DNA of 64,000 nt from JBBRCE01 sp038205115 (GTDB lineage Bacteria > Planctomycetota > Planctomycetia > Pirellulales > JBBRCE01): the NCBI GenBank assembly GCA_038205115.1, contig JBBRCE010000011.1, positions 49,043-113,042 of the forward strand. Reading direction: 5' to 3'. The translations under genes and the position numbers were made by a program. This document shows positions 8,981-15,853 of this stretch, in pieces. The notes under the pieces were generated by a model. The model saw only the letters and a program-made list of their open reading frames with translations. It was not told where the DNA came from and ran no database searches. Within the stretch, counting starts at the first letter, position 1; every line of letters begins with the position of its first letter.

Positions 8981-9427
8981 GACAGACTCGCCTCAGCGCG
9001 TACAAGCGTCATAAAATCGCAATCGCAATTCGGAGTGACGGGCCTGCGGTCCGCCCTGCGGCTGCGAAAAAAGTGCGTCCTGCGGGCGTTGTGTCCTCAC
9101 TGTCCACCGCGATTATCGAGGTCAAAACCGTTGCCAAGTCGTTACCTGCAGCAACTTTGCAGTGCAGAAATCGCCCGCACTGGCGAAAAACTTTATCTCC
9201 CCACCGCCCCTCGTTTCGCTCCTCAGTCGCTTTCGACTTGTGGCTGGCGGTTTGGAAGCCGGACCCTACGATCGGCACAGCCTGCCGAAAAGGCCATTCG
9301 TTTGGCTGGAAATCGGCCGATTTTGACCTAGAATTAAGTGGCCGATTTTGAAAGAATGAGGCGGTTGGATGAGTTTTTTCCCTCCTCAATTTCGTAACGC
9401 CCTCCCGCCTGCCCCCGCTGCATTTCC

Positions 9428-9643
9428 ATGAGTTTTTCGGCCACGCAATCCGCTGACATGGGCTCCTTGCCCGACCAATACAGCCATTGGCGGCTTGAGC
9501 GTCGCCAAGACGGCGCCGTTGTGGTCCGTGTTCCGTCGGGCAAATCGACCGCCGCGCCGCTGCCGGACGCTGTATTTGCATTTCGCGCTGGCGATCCTCA
9601 GTTCGGCTTTTGGGAAGGCCTGCTGCGGCAGCGTCAGAGCTAG
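9428..9643 (+). CDS. Small hypothetical protein (71 aa)
   Basis: The only short ORF in the 8-10 kb stretch with a protein-like composition: a hydrophilic, Trp-containing peptide with segments such as WRLERRQDGAVVVRVPSGK and PLPDAVFAFRAGDPQFGFWE that look like a small beta-rich domain. No Shine-Dalgarno is visible for the ATG at 9428 or for the alternative ATG at 9458. Two 12-base direct repeats (9315-9326, 9340-9351) lie about 80 bases upstream, and a hairpin cluster follows the stop. No family is recognised and no function is proposed. Confidence 0.45.
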   Translation: MSFSATQSADMGSLPDQYSHWRLERRQDGAVVVRVPSGKSTAAPLPDAVFAFRAGDPQFGFWEGLLRQRQS

Positions 9644-10058
9644 CCGACGGGATGATCTTGCAGGACTACCTGCCGGATGATTTTGCTTTATCGCCTTGCG
9701 GATTGATTGGCAGGCTGACCTGCTGGGCCAATTTCGCAGGCTGACCTGCTAGGAACCACGTGGCAGGATTGCCATCCGGGCTTCTTCGCCGGATGCAGGT
9801 GCTGGCGAACATGTGCGCTCGTCCGGCCTTGCTGGCCGGTGCCGCTGAACCGCAAAAATATTCCTTCGGGCGGTTTGACATTCGGCCGCGGCGCGCACTC
9901 GGGCGGCGAAAGAAAAAAAATAAATAATATCTTAAAAAAAGCTGGTCGGGTGACGTCATTTAGATAGAATACACGCGGCCACCCGCCTCACGCAAATCGC
10001 TCCGGCGACGATCCCTCCCAGCGTTTACCTGCCCGCCTGTCTGACACACGGTGCTCTG
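9644..10058. other. Intergenic stretch with hairpin cluster and AT-rich leader
   Basis: The first 200 bases carry five hairpins (see repeat at 9660-9839). Bases 9908-9940 are an A/T-rich tract that stands out in this GC-rich DNA. A TAGAAT (9965-9970) could be a -10 box for the DUF1549 gene at 10059, but no -35 box is visible at 16-18 bases. No gene was found. Confidence 0.45.
9660..9839. repeat. Cluster of short hairpins, three of the type GCAGG-N4-CCTGC
   Basis: GCAGG-ACTA-CCTGC lies at 9660-9673 and GCAGG-CTGA-CCTGC at 9710-9723 and 9736-9749. The last two belong to a 15-base exact direct repeat (9710-9724 and 9736-9750). They are followed by CATCCGG-N9-CCGGATG (9773-9795) and CCGGCC-TTGCT-GGCCGG (9823-9839). 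There is no T-tract after any of them. Confidence 0.6.
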
Positions 10059-12695
10059 ATGTCCCGCCTATCTGCGCCTGCGCGGTCGAGGACTTCGACT
10101 GCAATTTGTTTGACGTTTATGGTGAGCGTCGCTGGGCTGAGTCTAACTCGCGCCGCGGAATCGACGCCCGAGTTAGCGGTGAAGTCTGTCGCGGCCTCAG
10201 AACAGCCAGCGGCAGAATCTGCCGTGCATACGGCCGCCGCCGATCAAACGCCGGTCGCCGCGGTACGGCCGCGCATCGATCAGCGTTTTGCCGCCAACAC
10301 GGACGAAGTGCCTGACTTTCGTCGACATGTGCTGCCAATGTTTGGCCGCTTGGGCTGCAATGGCCGCGCCTGCCACGGTTCGTTTCAAGGGCAAGGCGGT
10401 TTTCGGCTGTCGCTGTTCGGTTACGACTTCAAAGCAGATCACGACGCCATTTGCCAGGGCAAAGAGCCGCGTGTAAATCCCGCGGATCCCGCCGCCAGCT
10501 TGATCATCCAAAAGCCCAGCAAACAAGTCGATCACGAAGGTGGCCGACGATTTGCCGTCGACAGTTGGCAGTATCGCGTACTGTTGAGTTGGCTGCAGGC
10601 CGGCGCGAAAAGCATTGCCGCCGATGGTCCGGAGTTTGGGCGACTGGAAGTGCTGCCGCGGGAGGTTGTGTTTGCCAAGGCCGGCGAAACGCGGCAGATG
10701 ACGGTCATTGCGCATTGGGCGGATGGATCGAGCGAGGATGTCACGCCAATCTGTCGCTACCGCACCAACGATGATAGCATTTGCAAAGTCGATGAAAACG
10801 GACTGATCGTTTCGCTCGAAAAAGGTGATACGCACGTCGTCGCATTTTACGACAACGGTGTGCAGCCAATCTCCGTGTTGCTGCCGGTTTCCGACGCTGT
10901 CGGGCCAAAATATCCTCAGGTCGCCACACCCACAAAAGTCGATGAGCTGGTAGTCAACAAGTTGCGCAAATTGGGCATCATTCCGGCCGATTTGGCTGAC
11001 GACGCGGAATTTCTGCGGCGCGTAACGCTGGACATCACCGGCACGCTGCCCACAACTGCGGCTTTGGAAGCGTTTTTGGCCGACAGTTCGTCCGACAAGC
11101 GTGCCAAGCAGATCGACCTGCTGCTTGAGCGTCCCGCATATGCCGCCTGGTGGACGACCAAGCTGTGCGATATTACGGGCAACTCATCGGCCAACTTGCA
11201 GAACAGCCAGCAGTACGTGCAAGACGGCGCTGCGCCGGCAATGCAATGGTACTCGTGGATGAACAAGCGGGTCAAAGAAAACATGCCTTACGATCAAATC
11301 GTCGCTGGCATCGTCTTGGCGGTGAGCCGCGAACCGGGGCAGGACTACGAGCAATACTGTGAGAAAGCCACTTCGCTAGTTCACGATAATGGCGACGAAT
11401 TCGCCAAGCGTGAGACCATGCCCTACTATTGGGCGCGGAAGAGCGTGCGAAAACCAGACGACATGGCGCTGGGCTTTGCATATGCGTTTCTCGGCGTGCG
11501 GATGCAGTGCTCGCAATGCCACAAACATCCGTTCGATCAGTGGACCAAGCAAGACTTCGATCAGTTTGCCAACTTTTTCAACCGCATGGGCTACGGCGTT
11601 GCCCCCGATGGCAAAGAAAAATACAGCCAGCTCATCAGTGAGTTGGGTCTGAAAGAAAAGAAACAGCCCGAACAGAAGAAAGCCGTGGAAGCAGCCTTAG
11701 CGGCTGGTAAGTCATTACCGATGCAAGAAGTCTTCGTCGGCAATGCGGCCGCGCGTAAACCGCTCGCGGCTGGCAAAGAAATCAAGGTCAAGTCGTCCGG
11801 CAAGCTGCCAAGTCCTGCCGCTTCCGCCAAGTTGCTCGGCGGCGATAAAATCGACCTCACCGAATTGGCCGATCCGCGGCAGGCGCTGATGGACTGGATG
11901 CGACACGATCCGGAACGTTATTTCGCCCGCTCTTACGTCAACCGCGTGTGGGCCGGATATTTCAGCGTCGGCATTATCGAGCCAACCGACGATCTGAATC
12001 AGGCGAACCCGCCCAGCAACAAGGAACTACTGGATTACCTGACGCATGGTTTTGTCGAACACCATTACGACATGAAGTGGCTTCATCGCGAAATTTGCAA
12101 TAGCCGCGCGTATCAATCGAGCTGGAAATCCAATGCCACCAATCGCTGGGACACCCGCAATTACAGCCGTGCCATTCCGCGCCGGATGGCGGCCGAGGTC
12201 GCCTACGATGCGGTCGTGCAAGCCACGGCCAGCGATCAAGACATCGACCGCTTGCAGCAAGAAATGGCGGATCGCGCGATTGGCCCGGGCGTCGACGTGC
12301 CGCAAAAAGGTAAAAGCGCAAAAGGCAATTACGTTTTGACCGCGTTCGGCAAACCAATCCGTGCCACGAATTGCGATTGCGAGCGTTCATCCGACCCGAG
12401 CTTACTGCAAACGATTTATCTCCGCAACGACAGTGAACTCTATGGCCTGATCGATCGCTCCAGCGGCTGGCTGCGGCAAGTTGCCCCGCCGGGCAAGCCC
12501 TCGGCGACCAAGCAACCCATCGCGCCCGAACTGTTGGCCCGGCAGGCATACATGCGCACGTTGAGCCGACTGCCCAGCGACGAAGAAACGGCCAAGGCGG
12601 TGGAGTATTTGTCCGCCGCGGCGAATCCGACCAGCGGAGTTCGCGACTTGCTGTGGGCGCTTGTCAACACCAAGGAATTTATCGTCAACCACTAA
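10059..12695 (+). CDS. Secreted DUF1549/DUF1553 (PSCyt2/PSD1) protein with haem-type motifs
   Basis: An 878-residue protein with a signal peptide (about 1-32). A cytochrome-like module has the planctomycete-type CX4CH (Cys100, Cys105, His106 in CNGRACHG), followed by GGFRLSLFGYD. A bacterial Ig-like segment follows (about 190-280, LEVLPREVVFAKAGE). DUF1549 covers about 290-540 and includes a canonical CX2CH (Cys484-His488, CSQCHKHPFDQW). DUF1553 covers about 610-865 (SYVNRVWAGYF). Such proteins occur in many copies in planctomycetes, usually beside a DUF1501 gene as here (116 bases downstream). The biochemical role is not established; periplasmic electron transfer linked to polymer breakdown has been suggested for relatives. 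Confidence 0.92.
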   Translation: MSRLSAPARSRTSTAICLTFMVSVAGLSLTRAAESTPELAVKSVAASEQPAAESAVHTAAADQTPVAAVRPRIDQRFAANTDEVPDFRRHVLPMFGRLGCNGRACHGSFQGQGGFRLSLFGYDFKADHDAICQGKEPRVNPADPAASLIIQKPSKQVDHEGGRRFAVDSWQYRVLLSWLQAGAKSIAADGPEFGRLEVLPREVVFAKAGETRQMTVIAHWADGSSEDVTPICRYRTNDDSICKVDENGLIVSLEKGDTHVVAFYDNGVQPISVLLPVSDAVGPKYPQVATPTKVDELVVNKLRKLGIIPADLADDAEFLRRVTLDITGTLPTTAALEAFLADSSSDKRAKQIDLLLERPAYAAWWTTKLCDITGNSSANLQNSQQYVQDGAAPAMQWYSWMNKRVKENMPYDQIVAGIVLAVSREPGQDYEQYCEKATSLVHDNGDEFAKRETMPYYWARKSVRKPDDMALGFAYAFLGVRMQCSQCHKHPFDQWTKQDFDQFANFFNRMGYGVAPDGKEKYSQLISELGLKEKKQPEQKKAVEAALAAGKSLPMQEVFVGNAAARKPLAAGKEIKVKSSGKLPSPAASAKLLGGDKIDLTELADPRQALMDWMRHDPERYFARSYVNRVWAGYFSVGIIEPTDDLNQANPPSNKELLDYLTHGFVEHHYDMKWLHREICNSRAYQSSWKSNATNRWDTRNYSRAIPRRMAAEVAYDAVVQATASDQDIDRLQQEMADRAIGPGVDVPQKGKSAKGNYVLTAFGKPIRATNCDCERSSDPSLLQTIYLRNDSELYGLIDRSSGWLRQVAPPGKPSATKQPIAPELLARQAYMRTLSRLPSDEETAKAVEYLSAAANPTSGVRDLLWALVNTKEFIVNH

Positions 12696-12811
12696 CGCCG
12701 GTCGTGCTTCGCCGTGGCAACGCGGCCGGCAATGACTTGCGGTGATGTCCAGCTTCGCTTCCGATTTCCCACCTCAGCGGCTACGTCAACTTTTATTCAA
12801 GGTGTCTGATC

Positions 12812-14107
12812 ATGGCCATTCACAGCTTTTGCGACGGATTCAAACGGCGTGATTTCATCAAGGTCGGCGTGGCAGGCGGCATCGGACTCAATCTGGCGAG
12901 CTACCTCCGCATGGCTCACGCCGGCGAAGTGGCGCAGGCCAAAGGCAAGGCCGCCATTTTCGTCAACCTGGCGGGCGGACCGTCGCATATGGATATGTTC
13001 GATCTCAAGCCGGATGCGCCGGCCGAATATCGCGGCGAATTCAATCCCATCAAAACCAATGTGCCCGGCGTGGAAATTTGCGAGCATTTTCCAAAGCTGG
13101 CGCAGTGCGCCGATAAATTTACCGTGCTGCGTGGCGTCAGTCATAGCATTGCCGCGCACGCGTTGGGTACGGACTACATGAACACCGGTAATCGTCCGCT
13201 GGCATCGTTGTCTTTCCCGGGCTATGGGGCGGTGGTGACCAAAGAGTTGGCGACTCCCAAAAACTTGCCATCGTTTGTCGCCATTCCCAACACGCCGCAG
13301 CGCGCTGGTTACCTGGGCGTTCAGTACGCACCCCTGCAAACCAATGCCTCGCCGACGCCCGGCAAGGCGTTTTCGGTCCGCGGTATTTCGCTGCCGGGTG
13401 GTTTAACGCTCAGCGAAGTCGAACGTCGTCAAAAACTGCTGGGCGATTTGGACACGGTGTTCAAAGGCTTTGAGTCCAACAATAACCTGGTCGAAGGTTT
13501 GGATGAATTTTCTCGCCAGGCGCACGACATCATCACGTCGCCCAAGGCGCGCGAGGCGTTTGATATCAGCCGCGAGCCGAGCTCCATTGCCAAGCAGTTT
13601 GGCGAATCGCAATTCGGACTGAGTTGCTTGCTCGCCACGCGGTTGGTCGAGTCTGGCGTACGCTTCGTCACGGTGAACATCGGCGGCTGGGACACGCACG
13701 CCAACAACTTTCAGTCGCTCAAAAGCACCAAGCTGCCCATGCTCGACGAAGGTTTGGCCGCGTTGTTTAACTCGCTTTCCGAAAAAGGCCTGCTCGACAC
13801 GACATCGGTCTTTGTGACCGGCGAATTTGGCCGCACGCCTAAGATCAATCCCAACGCCGGGCGCGATCACTGGCCGCGCGCCATGTTCTGCTTGCTGGCT
13901 GGCGGCGGCATGAAGATGGGCCAGGTGATTGGTGCCAGCGATGCAAACGGCATGGGCCCTGCGCATGATGCAATCTCGCCGGATATGGTGGCCGCTTCAT
14001 TCTACCAAAGCCTGGGCATCGACTTTCGCAAGGAATATCGCACTGGCACCGGCCGCCCTGTGATGATTGTTCGCGAAGGCAAACTGATTCCCGAACTGTT
14101 CTCTTAA
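12812..14107 (+). CDS. DUF1501 protein (sulfatase-like fold), Tat-exported
   Basis: A 431-residue protein starting with a twin-arginine signal (KRRDFIKVGVAGG then a hydrophobic stretch), preceded by AAGGTG. The DUF1501 hallmarks are visible: FVNLAGGPSHMDMFDLKP near the start of the mature part, GGWDTHANNF in the middle, and TGEFGRTPKINPNAGRDHWP near the C-terminus, where the Asp/His residues would bind metal in the alkaline phosphatase/sulfatase superfamily. The partner gene at 10059 is upstream on the same strand, the standard planctomycete pairing. The substrate is unknown. Confidence 0.92.
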   Translation: MAIHSFCDGFKRRDFIKVGVAGGIGLNLASYLRMAHAGEVAQAKGKAAIFVNLAGGPSHMDMFDLKPDAPAEYRGEFNPIKTNVPGVEICEHFPKLAQCADKFTVLRGVSHSIAAHALGTDYMNTGNRPLASLSFPGYGAVVTKELATPKNLPSFVAIPNTPQRAGYLGVQYAPLQTNASPTPGKAFSVRGISLPGGLTLSEVERRQKLLGDLDTVFKGFESNNNLVEGLDEFSRQAHDIITSPKAREAFDISREPSSIAKQFGESQFGLSCLLATRLVESGVRFVTVNIGGWDTHANNFQSLKSTKLPMLDEGLAALFNSLSEKGLLDTTSVFVTGEFGRTPKINPNAGRDHWPRAMFCLLAGGGMKMGQVIGASDANGMGPAHDAISPDMVAASFYQSLGIDFRKEYRTGTGRPVMIVREGKLIPELFS

Positions 14108-14401
14108 GCCACGGCTGCCGTTCACACTTCGCCTGACTGCTCCGCCAACCTGACATGCAGGAGTGCTACGGGCGACTCGCTTCGTGGGCCAATCAAATCG
14201 ATGGTTCGCCAAAATTTCGTGCCGGCAGTTCCGCTTGCATTAGCCCGAGCCGCTTTAAGGGCCCTGCCAACTTTGACCTGCGGCTGTACGCCCGGTATCG
14301 ATGGCAGGCACACGGGTTTCCGGGCAAGCAGTTGAATTTTGACCGCGGCAAGCATCATCAACGCCAGGCAGGATCGACTTGCCAGGCGACCTGATGATAT
14401 T

Positions 14402-14426
14402 AGCCATTCTGATATTAACAATGGCT
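14402..14426. promoter_or_regulatory. Candidate LysR-type binding site AGCCATT-N11-AATGGCT
   Basis: Perfect 7-bp arms at 14402-14408 and 14420-14426 with an 11-base centre, giving the T-N11-A dyad that defines LysR-type boxes. Its centre (14414) is about 74 bases upstream of the start point expected from the promoter at 14453-14481, the usual place for a recognition site. The LysR gene starts 183 bases downstream. Confidence 0.5.
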
Positions 14427-14452
14427 GCATGTACGATTTTTGCTGTTGGGAG

Positions 14453-14481
14453 TTGACGCAATCAACAATTTTCCGTAACCT
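14453..14481 (+). promoter_or_regulatory. Possible promoter of lysR-gltBD, TTGACG-N17-TAACCT
   Basis: The -35-like TTGACG (14453-14458) is strong, while the -10-like TAACCT (14476-14481) is weak, as is usual for activator-dependent promoters. The spacer is 17 bases. A TATTAT at 14481-14486 is too far from the -35 box. It would give a leader of about 120 bases. Confidence 0.35.
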
Positions 14482-14488
14482 ATTATCT

Positions 14489-14516
14489 CATGATCGATTA
14501 CTAATGCGCGATCATG
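14489..14516. promoter_or_regulatory. Inverted repeat CATGATCG-N12-CGATCATG
   Basis: Perfect 8-bp arms (14489-14496, 14509-14516) with centres of the arms 20 bases apart, two turns of the helix. It sits at or just after the predicted transcription start and is therefore a candidate operator, possibly for autoregulation. Confidence 0.4.
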
Positions 14517-14554
14517 TTTGTATAAGTAATGTTAATATCGCTAGTGTGTCGATC

Positions 14555-14569
14555 TCGCCCTGAGGGCGA
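14555..14569 (+). other. Short hairpin TCGCCC-TGA-GGGCGA in the lysR leader
   Basis: A 6-bp GC-rich stem with a 3-base loop, followed by CGGCTTTTGG, about 40 bases before the LysR ATG. It could be a weak terminator or attenuator. There is no proper T-tract. Confidence 0.3.
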
Positions 14570-14608
14570 TCGGCTTTTGGCCGGGCAGTGCCTGATTTCG
14601 GGTCTTTG

Positions 14609-15835
14609 ATGCAGCTCAAATCGCTAAAGATCTTCTGCGATGTCGTCCACCGACGCAGCTTCTCGCGGGCGGCCGATGAAAACGGCATTTCTCAATCGGG
14701 CGCTAGCCAAGTGGTCAACCAGTTGGAAGGCCGACTAGGAGTGAAACTGCTCGATCGCTCCAAGCGACCGTTTTCACTGACGCCTGAGGGCGAAATCTAT
14801 TACGACGGCTGCCGCAAGCTGGTCGAACGCTACTCGGCCTTGGAAGAAGAAGTTCGCACGCTGCACGATGAGGTCGCCGGACGCGTCCGCGTGGCGTCCA
14901 TTTATTCCGTCGGCCTGCATCACATGAGCCGGATCGCGCAGGATTTCATGGCACAGTATCCGAAGACTAATGTCAAACTGGAATACCTGCATCCGCATCG
15001 CGTTTACGAGGCCGTTGATCGCGATCAGGCGGACGTCGGGTTGGTCAGCTATCCACGCAGCACGCGAACTCTGAAATCCATTGCCTGGCGAGTTGAGCCC
15101 ATGGTGCTGGTCTGCGCCCCGCAGCATCGATTGGCAGGGCGCGAGCGGCTGGCGCTGGAGGATCTCGCCGGCGAGAAGATTGTCGGCTTCAACAGCGACT
15201 TGACGATCCGCCATGAGATCGACCGGGTGTTGCAAAAAAACCGCGTTGAAGTTCGCGTGGCGCTTGAATTTGACAACATCGAAACGCTCAAGCGGGCGAT
15301 TGAAATCGATTCTGGCATTGGCATTTTGCCCGTGCCGACGATCCTGCGAGAGGTGGCCGCTGGCACGCTGGTCGCCATTCCGCTAGATAATGAAGAACTT
15401 GTGCGGCCGCTGGGGATTTTGCATCGGCGCGGTCGCGAAATGGGGCCGGCCGTACGCCGGTTTATCGATTTTCTCGGCGAGTCGGGCGACAAGCCGGAAC
15501 AGGTGGTTATCGTTAAAACCGAGCAATCAGCCGCTGGCTCCGTGAGCCAACGCGCGGATGGCAATTCAAATGGGCAGGGCAAACCCTCCGGCGTTGCGCG
15601 CGGCGATGAATCGTCCGCGCATCCGTTGCTGGAAAAGCAAGCCACGGAAAAACATGGCACGGAAATACACGTCACGGAAAACGGCCATCATCCGGCAACG
15701 GCCGGAGCGAGCCAAGGGGATCAGGCAGACGGTGAATCTCGGACGGACATTGATTTGGCAAACACCGAACTTGCCAGTGATCCGAGTTCCATCGAGGGGT
15801 CGATCAGTATGTGCAGAACTGATTTCGTAATCTAG
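14609..15835 (+). CDS. LysR-family transcriptional regulator with long hydrophilic C-terminal tail
   Basis: The ATG at 14609 gives the family-typical start MQLKSLKIFCDVVHRRSFSRAA. A GTG at 14588 would add seven residues. The winged helix-turn-helix occupies about 1-65 (GISQSGASQVVNQLEGRLG is the recognition region), and a substrate-binding domain of the LysR type follows to about residue 300 (DVGLVSYPR, IDSGIGILPVPTIL). A further roughly 105-residue low-complexity hydrophilic tail, rich in Gly, Ser, Glu and His, is not part of the normal fold (family length about 300). gltB starts 18 bases after the stop. By position it probably controls gltBD, as GltC does in Bacillus. Confidence 0.88.
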   Translation: MQLKSLKIFCDVVHRRSFSRAADENGISQSGASQVVNQLEGRLGVKLLDRSKRPFSLTPEGEIYYDGCRKLVERYSALEEEVRTLHDEVAGRVRVASIYSVGLHHMSRIAQDFMAQYPKTNVKLEYLHPHRVYEAVDRDQADVGLVSYPRSTRTLKSIAWRVEPMVLVCAPQHRLAGRERLALEDLAGEKIVGFNSDLTIRHEIDRVLQKNRVEVRVALEFDNIETLKRAIEIDSGIGILPVPTILREVAAGTLVAIPLDNEELVRPLGILHRRGREMGPAVRRFIDFLGESGDKPEQVVIVKTEQSAAGSVSQRADGNSNGQGKPSGVARGDESSAHPLLEKQATEKHGTEIHVTENGHHPATAGASQGDQADGESRTDIDLANTELASDPSSIEGSISMCRTDFVI

Positions 15836-15853
15836 CAGCAAAACTAAGTCACG

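Larger units (their letters stand above)
7967..9427. other. 1.46-kb stretch without a convincing protein gene, rich in stem-loops
   Basis: All open frames here give Arg/Cys/Ser-rich peptides without family features, and none has a credible start, so the stretch is treated as non-coding. It contains an inverted repeat (8024-8178), a sigma70-like promoter (8210-8237), several perfect hairpins, boxA-like elements, and a pair of 12-base direct repeats GGCCGATTTTGA at 9315-9326 and 9340-9351. The sub-features are listed separately. Confidence 0.55.
14108..14608. other. Regulatory intergenic stretch upstream of lysR-gltBD
   Basis: The first 290 bases show nothing recognisable. From about 14395 to 14545 the DNA becomes AT-rich and carries two dyads, a possible promoter and a terminal hairpin, listed as separate features. 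It also has a widely spaced inverted pair GATATTAAC (14411-14419) and GTTAATATC (14531-14539), which flanks the promoter region. Confidence 0.55.

Noticed and set aside
8686..9350. rRNA operon leader with a 16S gene
   Set aside because: None of the conserved 16S or 23S sequence blocks follow the boxA-like element on either strand.
9660..9750. CRISPR array
   Set aside because: The 14-15 base repeats are too short, spacing is irregular (50 and 26 bases) and no cas gene is in the window.
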